Source of the DNA: Streptomyces sp. SCUT-3
Lineage (GTDB): Bacteria; Actinomycetota; Actinomycetes; Streptomycetales; Streptomycetaceae
Length of the DNA stretch: 64,000 nt
NCBI RefSeq assembly: GCF_014083985.1
Contig: NZ_CP046907.1
Location: 3,572,501 to 3,636,500 of the forward strand
Direction: 5' to 3'
In this document: positions 34,201 through 42,601 of the stretch, one piece after another
How positions within the stretch are numbered: the stretch's first letter is position 1
Layout of the letters: every line of letters begins with the position of its first letter
Notes under the pieces: generated by a model
Databases searched by the model: none
What the model was told of the DNA's origin: nothing
What the model saw: only the letters and a program-made list of their open reading frames with translations
Program-made: the position numbers and the translations under genes

Positions 34201-35325
34201 GTGTTCGCTGTGAGCAGCAGCGGCCTCATCTACGCAGTCATCGTGGGGGCCTGGGCTGCCTACTTGGTGCCGATGTGGCTCCGTAGGCAGGACGAACTCA
34301 ACGAGGCTCGTCCGACGGAACGCTTCAGCACCGCCATCCGGCTGCTCTCCGGAAGGGCGGGGCTGGAGCGCCGTTACGCCAAGGCGCTCGACGAAGAACA
34401 CGGTTCCGGGGACGAGGCGGAGAACGCCCTCCCGGAAGAACCGGACGCCACGGCCTCCGCCGATCACGCGGAGGCGCCCGTGGACGTCCGGGCCCTCGCC
34501 GTGCCCGCGACCGAACCGGGCCGCAGGCGCACCGCGCAGGAGCAGCCCCCGGCCGCCCGCCCCGCCGCCCCGTCCCCCCAGAACGCCCGGGCCCGCGTGC
34601 TCGCCCGCAGGCGGCGGACCACCACCGTCCTCTTCCTCGCCTTCACCGCGGGCGCGATCATCGCCGCGGTCGGCGGACTCGCCTTCCTCTGGGCGCCCCT
34701 GGCGCCCGGAGCCCTGCTCACCTCCTACATCGTCTACCTGCGGGGGCAGGAACGGCGCCGCTTCGAGTTCACCATGGACCAGCGCCGCGCCGTCGAAGCC
34801 GCCCGGACACTGCGCGAGGCGCGCACCGTCCGGCAGCCGCGCCCCCCGCTCGCGGCCCCGTCCCCGGCGGACCGGCCCCGCGCCCACTCCCACCCCCGCC
34901 CGAAGGGCAGGGCGGAGACGGCGGCAGTGGCGGAGGGGTCCGCGGGGCCCGAGCCGGCCGCGCCCGCCGCGCCCGCCCCCACCCCCCGCGAGACCGCGGA
35001 GCGCCGCGCGCTGGTGGAGGAGACCGACCACGCGGAGTGGGTCGACCAGCAGCGCGAGCGCACCGAGGACGGCTGGGAGCCGGTGCCGGTGCCCCTGCCG
35101 ACCTACGTCACCGCGCCGGTCGCCCCCCGCACCCACGACGGGGTGGACCTGAGCGCCCCGGACGCCTGGAGCTCGGCGCGCTCCGCCCCGGCCGAGTCGG
35201 CCGAGGCCGCGCCCGAGGCGCCCGTGCAGGCGGTCTCCCACCCTCTGCACGGCCCCGACCGCTCCCGCACCCCCCTGTTCGACCAGTACGCCGACGAGGA
35301 CCGCCCCCGCGCCGCCAACGAGTGA
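34201..35325 (+). CDS. sepX: SepX-like divisome membrane protein
   Basis: Membrane protein of 374 residues. The N-terminus, SSGLIYAVIVGAWAAYLVPMWLRRQDELNEARPTERFSTAIRLLS, is close to Streptomyces SepX and actinobacterial GlpR proteins. One helix lies at about 8-27. Two more form a hairpin at about 140-180 (VLFLAFTAGAIIAAVGGLAFLW and LLTSYIVYL). The rest is an acidic/proline-rich cytosolic tail. SepX is reported to interact with FtsW and SepF-type divisome parts and is needed for normal vegetative and sporulation septa. GTG 34201 has the best ribosome site; GTG 34210 is an alternative. Confidence 0.85.
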   Translation: MFAVSSSGLIYAVIVGAWAAYLVPMWLRRQDELNEARPTERFSTAIRLLSGRAGLERRYAKALDEEHGSGDEAENALPEEPDATASADHAEAPVDVRALAVPATEPGRRRTAQEQPPAARPAAPSPQNARARVLARRRRTTTVLFLAFTAGAIIAAVGGLAFLWAPLAPGALLTSYIVYLRGQERRRFEFTMDQRRAVEAARTLREARTVRQPRPPLAAPSPADRPRAHSHPRPKGRAETAAVAEGSAGPEPAAPAAPAPTPRETAERRALVEETDHAEWVDQQRERTEDGWEPVPVPLPTYVTAPVAPRTHDGVDLSAPDAWSSARSAPAESAEAAPEAPVQAVSHPLHGPDRSRTPLFDQYADEDRPRAANE

Positions 35326-35401
35326 CCGGGGCGTGATCCACTCCGGCCGGAACGGATTCACGACCACGACCTCCGGGATGCTAGAGTCTTCCTCGTTGCA
35401 A

Positions 35402-35475
35402 GGGCCTGTGGCGCAGTCCGGTAGCGCACCTCGTTCGCATCGAGGGGGTCAGGGGTTCGAATCCCCTCAGGTCCA
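35402..35475 (+). tRNA. tRNA-Ala (anticodon CGC)
   Basis: A complete cloverleaf of 74 nt. The acceptor GGGCCTG pairs with CAGGTCC and has the G3:U70 wobble pair, the alanine identity element. The anticodon arm is CCTCG-TTCGCAT-CGAGG, so the anticodon is CGC, reading GCG. The T arm has GGTTCGAATCC. CCA is not encoded. Confidence 0.95.
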
Positions 35476-35482
35476 CAACAAC

Positions 35483-35512
35483 GGTCCTTCACGAGTCGCC
35501 TCGTGAAGGACC
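35483..35512 (+). terminator. tRNA terminator
   Basis: A perfect 13-bp stem GGTCCTTCACGAG with its complement closes on the TCGC tetraloop, eight bases after the tRNA. Confidence 0.85.
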
Positions 35513-35815
35513 ACCGGATCCCGTCCGGCTCGTCGAGCCGGGCGGGATTCTCTGTTTCCGGGGCCCGCTCCGGCGCGGCTGCCGCATGCCGGGTGAACCG
35601 ATCGGGACGCCCCGCCCCCCGCCCCCCGGCCCGGCGAAAAATACGGCCAGGAAATCCGCGGTTCCGCCGGGGGCGCCGGCTGCCCTTTTCCGAAGGGGTT
35701 GTCGCGCTGCGCCGGCGGATTCTATGCTGCTCCGGACGACGGCGACGTGACGGATCGTCGATTACCGGGGCAACGGTAATGCCGTGTGCCGGGCCCCATC
35801 CGAAAGGAATATTCC
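35513..35815. other. junction between core genes and cluster
   Basis: About 300 bp without a gene. An inverted repeat ATTACCG-N6-CGGTAAT (35761-35780) lies 36 bp before the aldo/keto reductase and looks like a regulator site. No integrase or repeat of the tRNA end is visible. Confidence 0.5.
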
Positions 35816-36763
35816 GTGCGTACCACCACGCTGGGTTCCGGAGGGCCGGTCGTCGGTCGTATAGGCCTGGGAACGATGGGGATGTCCTTTGCCTACGACC
35901 CGCAGAACAGGGACGACGGGACTTCCGTTTCCGTCGTGCGCCGGGCGCTCGATCTGGGGATCGACCTGATCGACACGGCGGACGTGTACGGGCCGTTCAC
36001 CAACGAGGAACTGGTCGGGCGCGCGCTGCTCGGCAGGCGCGACGAGGCCGTGCTGTCCACCAAGGGCGGGGTCCGGTACGACGGGACCGACTTCACCCTC
36101 GACGGGCGCCCCGAGTACCTCCGTTCCGCCCTGGAGGCCAGCCTGCGGCGCCTCCGCACCGACTGCGTCGACATCTACTTCCTGCACCGCGTCGACCCGA
36201 AGGTTCCGGTGGAGGAGAGCTGGGGCGCGCTCGCGGAGCTGGCGGCCGAGGGGAAGGTGCGCGCCCTCGGCATCTCCGAGGCGTCCGCCGACGAGGTGCG
36301 CCGGGCCCGGAGCGTTCACCCGGTGGCCGCCGTGCAGTCCGAATTCTCGCTGTTCACGCGGGACTTCCAGGGGGACGTGGTTCCGTTCTGCCGTGAGAAC
36401 GGCATCGCCTTCCTGTGCCACTCGCCGCTCGGCAGCGGGCTCCTCGGCGGCCGCTACAGCACCCCGGCGGATCTCGGCGACGGCGACTTCCGCGCCGAAA
36501 TGCCCCGGTTCACGGCGGACTCCATGGCCGCCAACGCCAAGCTGGTGGACGTCGTCCGCTCGGTCGGTGAGCGCCTGGGCGCCACCCCCGCCCAGGTGGC
36601 GCTCGCCTGGCTGCTCGCGCAGGGGGAGCACGTCGTCCCGATCCCGGGCACCAAGACCCCGCGCTACCTGGAGCAGAACGCCCGGGCCGCCGACCTCGTC
36701 CTCTCCGCGGCCGATCTCGCCGAGCTGGACGCGCTGCCGGCCCCGGTGGGCGCCCGCGAATAG
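35816..36763 (+). CDS. aldo/keto reductase
   Basis: NADPH-dependent reductase of 315 residues with a TIM barrel. The catalytic residues are in view: Asp and Tyr in LIDTADVYGPF, Lys in VLSTKGGVRYD and His in YFLHRVDP. The C-terminal cofactor segment is VVPIPGTKTPRYLEQNARA. GTG 35816 follows AAAGGAATATTCC. It is the first gene after the tRNA and reads rightward with the HAD gene. It could reduce an aldehyde or keto intermediate of the peptide pathway, for example a reductively released product, but that is inference; it may also be a general stress enzyme. Confidence 0.88.
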   Translation: MRTTTLGSGGPVVGRIGLGTMGMSFAYDPQNRDDGTSVSVVRRALDLGIDLIDTADVYGPFTNEELVGRALLGRRDEAVLSTKGGVRYDGTDFTLDGRPEYLRSALEASLRRLRTDCVDIYFLHRVDPKVPVEESWGALAELAAEGKVRALGISEASADEVRRARSVHPVAAVQSEFSLFTRDFQGDVVPFCRENGIAFLCHSPLGSGLLGGRYSTPADLGDGDFRAEMPRFTADSMAANAKLVDVVRSVGERLGATPAQVALAWLLAQGEHVVPIPGTKTPRYLEQNARAADLVLSAADLAELDALPAPVGARE

Positions 36764-36820
36764 CGGTCGCCGCTCTCCCCCTTTTTCTTGCCGTCCGTAC
36801 CGCAGAGTGATTGGCCGCAT

Positions 36821-37465
36821 GTGAACAGGTTTGTCATATTCGACCTCGACGACACGCTGGTGGACAGTACCGGGGCAGTGGACCGGTGGTTCGTCGAATT
36901 GGCCGAGCAGCGCAATCTCGGAGCGGAAGGGCTGCAGTTCCTCCGGGAGGAGCAGCAGCGGCCGGTTTCCCCCCAGGAATCATTCCAGGCCATTGTCGAC
37001 CGATTCGGATTCGCCGAGTCCCACGAAGAACTCCGGAGCATTTTCCTGGAGCGGGTCCCGCTTCTCTCCCTGGCGTTCGACGGCGCTCTGGACAGCCTTC
37101 GGACCCTGCGCGGGCGCGGGTGGCGGACCGCGCTGCTCACCAACGGCACCGAGCTGGACCAGCAGCCGAAGATGCGGGACGGCATGGCGGACCTCTTCGA
37201 CGTGGTGTGCTTCGCCGACGACGAGGTGGCGCGCAAGCCGGAGCCGGAGGTCTTCCGGCTGGTCGCCGAGCGTGCGGACACCGTCCTCGACGGCGCGTGG
37301 ATGGTCGGCGATTCCCTGGAGCACGACATCGCGGGCGCCGCCGCCGTGGGCATGTCGACGATATGGGTCTCGGGCGGCCGGCCCCTGCCGCCCGGAGGAC
37401 CTGTCCCCGGCCGGGTCGTGACGGCGGTCGCCGAGGCCTTCCCGATCCTGCTGGCGGCCGGATGA
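36821..37465 (+). CDS. HAD family hydrolase
   Basis: Haloacid-dehalogenase-type phosphatase of 214 residues. Motif I is FVIFDLDDTLVDSTG, motif II is ALLTNGTE, motif III is the Lys in ARKPEPEVF and motif IV is WMVGDSLEHDIAGA, so the active site is complete. The cap is of the C1 helical type, as in phosphoglycolate-phosphatase-like enzymes. The start GTG 36821 has only a weak ribosome site; a TTG at 36788 would add 11 unconserved residues. The 5' part has more A/T in third positions than usual. In this cluster it could remove the phosphate added by the CPT-like kinase, which is inference. Confidence 0.88.
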   Translation: MNRFVIFDLDDTLVDSTGAVDRWFVELAEQRNLGAEGLQFLREEQQRPVSPQESFQAIVDRFGFAESHEELRSIFLERVPLLSLAFDGALDSLRTLRGRGWRTALLTNGTELDQQPKMRDGMADLFDVVCFADDEVARKPEPEVFRLVAERADTVLDGAWMVGDSLEHDIAGAAAVGMSTIWVSGGRPLPPGGPVPGRVVTAVAEAFPILLAAG

Positions 37466-37512
37466 GCGTGTGCCGCCTGCGGCCGGGCCGCAGGCGGCAC
37501 ACGCTCATCCGG
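37458..37512. terminator. 26-bp perfect bidirectional terminator
   Basis: A perfect 26-bp stem (37458-37483 with 37487-37512) closes on CGG. It overlaps the HAD stop codon and ends 7 bp before the stop of the convergent oxygenase gene. Confidence 0.88.
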
Positions 37513-37519
37513 ACACCTC

Positions 37520-38551
37520 CTACCGGACGACCCGGTCGTCGGCCGAGAGCCTGCGGGCCCGCGAGCGGCGGAGGTCGCGCGTGATGTTCATCCGCTTCAG
37601 CCACCGGTCCGAGCCGTCGAAGCGCGCCTTGAACGGCCGGCGTCCGTGGATCGCCCTGTAGTTGTCGAGGAAGAGGATGTCGCCGGGGGTGAGCGCGACG
37701 TCCTGGATCTTCCGGTTGATCTCGGCGCACAGCCGCCGCAGCGCCCCGTCCGCCTCCTCGGTCAGCGGGGTCATGCAGTCGGGGTCGACGCACAGGTAGG
37801 GGTCGGCGTCGTCACCGAAGAGGACGCTCACCGCCGGCGGGTTGCGGTGCAGTTCCTCGATCCGGTCGAAGCTCTCGCGCGCGCGGACGTGCCGGTGCTC
37901 CGGCAGGTGGGTGGTGTAGGCGTTCCGCTCCGCGGAGTGCGAGCCGCTCGGCCTGGCGGCGAAGAGCGGCCGGCGGAGGATCTCGGCGTCCGCCCCGTCG
38001 ATGTCGAGGTCGGAGATCTCGGCGTAGGTGGTCGGGGCCCCGTACGGATTGCGCAGGCACATCAGCGCGGTGTAGTCCGACCGGTAGGGGTGGAACGCCT
38101 CCTCGGTGTGCCACTCCAGGAGCTCCTCGGAACCGGAGGATATCTGCTCCTTCTCGTGCCCCTTGATGGGCACGATGTTGTGCATCAGCAGCCCGTTGTG
38201 CAGGGTCGCGTAGCCGAAGGGGTCGCCGAGGAGCTGCGCGCAGAGGGTGAAGAAGGCCTCCTCCCTCAGCGTCGGCGAGACCTCCCCCTCGGGCTGGTGC
38301 CAGTGGCCGGGGGTGGGCCCGATCCCGTCACCGATCCGGATGCCGGACAGCAGGAACCCCCCCGACGGCTCGGTGAGCCGGAACCCGACGAGCGCCTCCC
38401 GGAGGTCCCGCGGAAGCTCGTGCGCGAGCACCGCGGCCTTCTTGTGGAACGCGGCGTCGTGCACGCTCGCCGGGCCACGGGTCAGCTCCCGCACCAGGTC
38501 GTCGATGTCCGCGTTGGCCCTGGCGTCCAGGTGGTACTTCTCCATGTCCAC
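37520..38551 (-). CDS. VioC/clavaminate-synthase-like Fe(II)/2OG oxygenase (second)
   Basis: Oxygenase of 343 residues of the clavaminate synthase-like family. The closest characterised enzymes are arginine-type beta-hydroxylases (VioC, OrfP, MppO). The iron site is WHTEEAFHPYRSDYTALMCLRN (HxE) with the distal His in IHGRRPF, and the 2OG arginine in DRWLKRMN. Such enzymes hydroxylate free arginine, enduracididine or similar amino acids at C3. The start ATG 38551 gives MDMEKYHLDARAN; ATG 38545 is possible. It is the last gene of the leftward operon. With a homologue at 40479-41606 the cluster has two steps of this type. Confidence 0.85.
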   Translation of the reverse strand: MDMEKYHLDARANADIDDLVRELTRGPASVHDAAFHKKAAVLAHELPRDLREALVGFRLTEPSGGFLLSGIRIGDGIGPTPGHWHQPEGEVSPTLREEAFFTLCAQLLGDPFGYATLHNGLLMHNIVPIKGHEKEQISSGSEELLEWHTEEAFHPYRSDYTALMCLRNPYGAPTTYAEISDLDIDGADAEILRRPLFAARPSGSHSAERNAYTTHLPEHRHVRARESFDRIEELHRNPPAVSVLFGDDADPYLCVDPDCMTPLTEEADGALRRLCAEINRKIQDVALTPGDILFLDNYRAIHGRRPFKARFDGSDRWLKRMNITRDLRRSRARRLSADDRVVR

Positions 38552-38596
38552 GACCTTCGTAGAAGTAGTTGGGTGTCCTGCTCCCGCGGGCCCCGC

Positions 38597-39280
38597 TCAC
38601 CCCTGCCCGTCGACGAGGGCGTAGGCGCGCACCGGGAACGTCCCCATTCCGGCGACGGGGATCGGTGCGGCGTGGAAGCGGAACCGCCGGCCCGCCACCT
38701 GCTCCAGGCCCGTCATGTGCTCGACCACCGGGATGCCGGCGGCGAGCAGCCCGGTGTGGGCGGGCCTTTCCAGGTCGGCCATGTCGTCGATGTTGACCGA
38801 GTCGATGCCCACCAGCGCGGGGCGCCGGGCCACCAGCCATTCGACGGCCGCCGCGGTGAGGAACGGGTGGTCCGCGTCGCCGTACGACGGGGTGGCCCAG
38901 TGCCGGTCCCAGCCGGTGTGGACGAGCACGGCCCGGTCGGTCACCTCCAGCCCCTCGAACACCTCGGGGCCGATGCCGCTCGGGGAACCGGCCGGCACGC
39001 TGACGGCCACCCCCTCCAGGTCGACGAACCGGGACAGCGGCACCTCGGAGAGGTCGGCCCCGCCGTCGAAGCGGTGGAAGGGGACGTCGGCGTACGTTCC
39101 CGTGTTCGCCACGAGGGTGATGCGCCCGATCTGGAACTCGGTCCCGGGGGAGTACCGGTCGCGGGAGTCCGCCCGGGACATGTGGTCCTCGATCACCGGC
39201 CCCGGCAGCCCGGGGTAGGTGGTCATGCCTTCGCGCACCACGTGCGACAGGTCTACGAGTTCCCTCTTGCTGCTGGTCAT
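38597..39280 (-). CDS. cyclase family protein (kynurenine-formamidase-like)
   Basis: Hydrolase-like protein of 227 residues. The fold is recognised from VDLSHVVREGMTTYPG and the metal-loop region ANTGTYADVPFHRF. Compared with the HxGTHxDxPxH consensus of isatin hydrolase and kynurenine formamidase, the first His is Asn and the second is Tyr, while Asp and the last His remain; a NTGTY subfamily of this kind exists. It may hydrolyse an amide or close or open a ring rather than act as a formamidase. ATG 39280 shares one base with the stop of the upstream gene (TGATG) and follows GGAGCTCCGTG, so the two are translationally coupled. Confidence 0.8.
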   Translation of the reverse strand: MTSSKRELVDLSHVVREGMTTYPGLPGPVIEDHMSRADSRDRYSPGTEFQIGRITLVANTGTYADVPFHRFDGGADLSEVPLSRFVDLEGVAVSVPAGSPSGIGPEVFEGLEVTDRAVLVHTGWDRHWATPSYGDADHPFLTAAAVEWLVARRPALVGIDSVNIDDMADLERPAHTGLLAAGIPVVEHMTGLEQVAGRRFRFHAAPIPVAGMGTFPVRAYALVDGQG

Positions 39281-40482
39281 CACGGAGCTCCGAATCGTCG
39301 CAGTCGGCTGGGCAGTGTGGCCAGCGACAGCCATGGCGTGTACGAGTACTCGGACATCGACGCGTGGAACGCCTTGCCGAGACGGGTGTAGTAGAGGCCG
39401 TTCGGCGAGGTCACGCCGAGCACGGTGAGCGAACCCCGGTGGAGGCGCAGCCGGACGGAACCCTCCAGCGGGCGGTCCAGGTCGGCCAGGCACCTCGCCA
39501 GGCTCTCGCCGAGGTGGCTGAACCATCCGCCCTGGACCACGGTGGTGGTCCACTCGCGGGCGATGGCCCCGCGCACCGCGTGCTCCTGGGCGGTGAGGAC
39601 CGCGTTGGCCAGGACCTGGTGCGCCTTGATGACGACCGTCGCGGCGGGCGCCTCGCGGACCTCGTGGTTCTTCACCCCGAACGGGGTGTCCTCCAGGCCG
39701 GAGGACCGTCCCACACCGTGCTCGCCGGCGAGCGTGTTGAGGTGCTCCACCAGGTCGCCGAAGGCGATCGGCCGGTCGTCGAGGGCCACGGGCAGGCCGT
39801 GCTCGAAGGTGAGGAGGACCTCGACGGGGTCGGCGGCGGAGTCGGCCACGTCCCGGGTCCACCGGAAGACGCTCTCGTCCAGCCGGTTCTCCGGGCTCTC
39901 CAGGGAGCCGCACTCAATGACGCGCGCCCACGGGTTGGCGTCGATGCTGTGGATGCCCTCGGGGAAGGAGAGGCCGGCGTCCTGGAGGGCGGCCATCTTG
40001 GCCTCCCGCGGCAGGTCGGAGCCGAGGAACGGCGCGGCGACGCCGATCTCCGGGGCGAGGGCGGCGATCGAGCCGCTGAGCCTGATCGAACTGTTCTGCA
40101 TGTAGGTCGCGGTGTGGCCGATCACGTCGCAGCCGTGCTCCTGCGCCACCCGGACGGCGGTCTGCGCCATGAGCGGCCTGGTGAGCGTCGAGCCGACCGG
40201 GAACTGGTCCTGGTACAGGGCGTCCGCGTGCACGGCGGCGGGGGCGAACTCGCCGAAGAACCGGTCCGTCACGTCGACGTCCACGAACTCCGCGCCGAAC
40301 TTCCGGGCCTGGGCGGCGGCCGTGGCCGAGGGCTCCCGGTCGCCGATGCGCACGTTCAGCGCCGTCACCCTGGTGCCCAGGGACTGGAGCTGCTGCAGGA
40401 GGTACGTCCCGTCGAGCCCGCCGGAGTACAGCAGCAGCATGTGCTGCGGCGGCTGTTCGGTCAGTTCTTCCAGACTCGTCAT
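39280..40482 (-). CDS. argininosuccinate-synthase-like ATP pyrophosphatase
   Basis: Protein of 400 residues homologous over its length to argininosuccinate synthase, which joins citrulline and aspartate with ATP. The P-loop is LLLYSGGLDGTYLLQQL, where ArgG has SGGLDTS. The ArgG substrate segment TGKGNDQVRFE is replaced by TATYMQNSSIRLSG. Later landmarks (HSIDANPWARVIECGSLESP) are kept. These changes sit around the ATP and citrulline/aspartate sites, so I infer an altered acceptor or nucleophile and a pathway-specific role, not arginine synthesis. ATG 40482 overlaps the upstream stop (ATGA). Flanked by two arginine-hydroxylase-like oxygenases. Confidence 0.82.
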   Translation of the reverse strand: MTSLEELTEQPPQHMLLLYSGGLDGTYLLQQLQSLGTRVTALNVRIGDREPSATAAAQARKFGAEFVDVDVTDRFFGEFAPAAVHADALYQDQFPVGSTLTRPLMAQTAVRVAQEHGCDVIGHTATYMQNSSIRLSGSIAALAPEIGVAAPFLGSDLPREAKMAALQDAGLSFPEGIHSIDANPWARVIECGSLESPENRLDESVFRWTRDVADSAADPVEVLLTFEHGLPVALDDRPIAFGDLVEHLNTLAGEHGVGRSSGLEDTPFGVKNHEVREAPAATVVIKAHQVLANAVLTAQEHAVRGAIAREWTTTVVQGGWFSHLGESLARCLADLDRPLEGSVRLRLHRGSLTVLGVTSPNGLYYTRLGKAFHASMSEYSYTPWLSLATLPSRLRRFGAP

Positions 40483-41606
40483 GAACCTGTGCACGCCGGG
40501 TCCTCGATTCGCAGGATGGGGGCGGGGGAGGCGTCGGGGACGAAGAGGCCGATGGTCCGGAGGGAGTCGCAGACGCGCGAGCCGGGTGGACGGACCGCCC
40601 GTGAGCGGCGGATGTCCGTGACGGCGAAGCACCGCCGCAGCCAGCGGTCCGTCCCGTCGAAACGCGCGGCGAACTCCGAACGCCCGTGGATCGCGGTGCG
40701 GTTGTCGACGACGAGGAGGTCGCCCTCCTCGAGGACGCCGCCCCGCAGGGTCGACAGGAAAGCGGACTTGAGCTCCTCCAGGGCCGCCGCCGCGTCCTCG
40801 CGGAGCGGCTCCATGGCGTGGAAGTCGGCGAGGAGGTCCGGGGCGGCGGCCGTCCCGGAGAGCACGGGCAGCGGATCGGTGCGCAGGCCGGTGGAACCGT
40901 CCCCGAACGAGCTGCTCACCTTGAGGCGGAAGAGCGGTTCGCGCAGGACGGCCGTGCTCCGCGCGGACAGGAGGGGCAGCGCCCGGGCCGCCGCGCCGAC
41001 GACGGTGTGCGCCTTGCGCCCGTGGTCGGGGCGCACGCACATCAAGGTGATGAAGTCGGGCTTGTGCGGGTGGAATCCGTCCTCGGTGTGGAGTTCGAGG
41101 TAGACCGTCCCGGAGTTCTCCTGGCGTCTCTCGGCACCCTCGACGGGAACGACGTCCTGGACGATCCGGCCGGCCTTCTCGTCGGCGTAGGCGATGACGT
41201 CGCCCACGGTGGACGCCACCGCGAGCTGCCCGAAGGTGGCGACCGGGAGGTCGCTCCAGCGGGGCAGGAACCCGTCGGCCGGGGTCGCGGGGGCCGCTGC
41301 GTCGGTGGGCATGTTCCGGATGAGGACCGCGCCGGCGTCGTTCCCGTGCCGGCGGAACCTGCGGAGGGCCTCCAGGACCCGTCTCGGCAGCCGCAGGCCG
41401 GTGAGTTCGGCTTCCGTCAGCAGCTCCTCGTCGTCCAGCGGCCGGCCCTCCAGCGCGCGGGCGGACGAGGCGAGGGCCTCGCCGGCCGCTTCGCGTTCGG
41501 CGTCGGTGAGCGTGAGGGTCACGTCGTCGAGCGAGGTGACCGTGCCGTGGACGGGATGAACACCCGCTGCGTCCGGCAGCAGTGTCGGTTCGCGTACCTG
41601 AATCAC
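40479..41606 (-). CDS. VioC/clavaminate-synthase-like Fe(II)/2OG oxygenase (first)
   Basis: First gene of the leftward operon, 375 residues. Iron ligands are in LELHTEDGFHPHKPDFITLMC, the distal His in AIHGRSEF and the 2OG arginine in DRWLRRCFAV. It is a diverged homologue of the product of 37520-38551. The long N-terminal region with SSARALEGRPLDDEELL matches the family. GTG 41606 follows AAGGGAGGGTCCT; longer frames to 41927 cross poorly coding DNA. Substrates of close relatives are arginine, enduracididine, proline or glutamine derivatives. Product acts with the ASS-like enzyme two bases downstream. Confidence 0.83.
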   Translation of the reverse strand: MIQVREPTLLPDAAGVHPVHGTVTSLDDVTLTLTDAEREAAGEALASSARALEGRPLDDEELLTEAELTGLRLPRRVLEALRRFRRHGNDAGAVLIRNMPTDAAAPATPADGFLPRWSDLPVATFGQLAVASTVGDVIAYADEKAGRIVQDVVPVEGAERRQENSGTVYLELHTEDGFHPHKPDFITLMCVRPDHGRKAHTVVGAAARALPLLSARSTAVLREPLFRLKVSSSFGDGSTGLRTDPLPVLSGTAAAPDLLADFHAMEPLREDAAAALEELKSAFLSTLRGGVLEEGDLLVVDNRTAIHGRSEFAARFDGTDRWLRRCFAVTDIRRSRAVRPPGSRVCDSLRTIGLFVPDASPAPILRIEDPACTGS

Positions 41607-42597
41607 AGGACCCTCCCTTGCGTCGAGAATGATTCCGAGGTTCGGCCGTCCGAATCGGCACAGTTGGTCCGGCATGCGCGGACCGCGCACGGGCCAGTCG
41701 GAGTGCACCGGATTCGACCGTTCTTCTCGCCGGTGCGGCGGAAAATGCATCGGGGCGGCCGGAGATAAACATCCTCCGGCAGCTGGTGGGGCGGCGACTT
41801 CGGAGGGTCTGGTCACTTCCGGAGCGGCCGGAGCAGCGGCCGGACCTGCGCCACGACTTCTTTGGCTGCGGGTCTGTTCACCAGCGGCTCCGGTGCCGGC
41901 GGCGCCTGAATGTGCGACACCGCGCATTTGAATGGCGCATCCGGGCGCAGTGCGGTGTGTCGCTCAAGAAGACGCCCCCGTGTCAAGGCCTTCGCCTCAT
42001 GCGTTTGCCATTGAAGCAGAGAGGTTTGGTGGGCGCAAGAGGCCTCTTTCTGCGGGGAGTTGGTCCTCAAGATTGCCTCTTGCCTCCCCTCCGGGGCCAA
42101 CCTACAGTGTCTCTCGCGGCTCACGAGGCTGGCCGATCAGAGCGTTGACGGGGGATATTCCGTGAGGTCCAGAACGGATACGTCGGGCGGGGAGTGCTTA
42201 CCCGTCGGTATTGCGTTTCCCCGGTTCACGGCTCCGGCTCCGGGAAGACGGTCCCGGGCATTCTCCGGATACGGCCCCCGGGAGTGGTGCGCACGTTTGC
42301 GCACGCTCCCGCCGGTCGGCCGCCGGCCGGAGGGGCGCACATTACGCGCCCCGGTCCCCCCTGTCCATACAGGGGTGGCACCCTTTCGGCTCTTGCTGTG
42401 CGCGCACAGGTCGCGCCGACGTGGTTTTCCAGTCCTGACCTTCACCGGAACGCCATTATGTCCGGATCCGGAAGATTTCACTGGAATGAGCGGCATTCAT
42501 ATCCGCTCGTAATTCCTTCCGTTGCGCCCGAGGTCGCACGATCTGCGGCGGAAGCATTGCGCATGGCAGAGGAAAAAAGACCCGTGGATTTTTGCAA
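41607..42597. promoter_or_regulatory. 1-kb divergent leader between the two cluster operons
   Basis: About 990 bp separate the leftward oxygenase operon from the rightward NRPS operon. The DNA is less GC-rich than the genes and has no good coding signal. Structures seen: palindrome AAGAGGCCTCTT (42037-42048), an inverted repeat GCAAGAGGC (42035) / GCCTCTTGC (42075), a bulged hairpin 42280-42310, a GC hairpin 42332-42352 and palindrome CTGTGCGCGCACAG (42396-42409). They look like regulator sites near 42.04 kb and a structured transcript leader nearer the NRPS gene. Confidence 0.6.
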
Positions 42598-42601
42598 ATG
42601 A
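42458..42601 (+). CDS. possible 47-aa leader ORF coupled to NRPS
   Basis: An ORF of 47 residues starting MSGSGRFHWNERHSYP and ending EEKRPVDFCK has its TGA inside the ATGA that starts the NRPS gene. The NRPS ATG has no ribosome site of its own at the right distance, so coupling would make sense. Against it: third codon positions are only about 43% G/C and no ribosome site precedes its ATG. I recognise no domain; it is not MbtH-like. Confidence 0.3.
   Translation: MSGSGRFHWNERHSYPLVIPSVAPEVARSAAEALRMAEEKRPVDFCK

Noticed and set aside
35402..35475. tRNA 3' end as a proven attachment site
   Set aside because: I found no second copy of its 3' end and no integrase in the window; kept only as a hypothesis.
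41813..42124. Leftward 103-codon frame in the cluster leader
   Set aside because: GTG start without ribosome site, third positions not GC-biased, no motif; other frames in the same DNA are equally open.
42137..42496. Several overlapping open frames upstream of the NRPS
   Set aside because: Open on both strands with poor codon use; more likely leader DNA.
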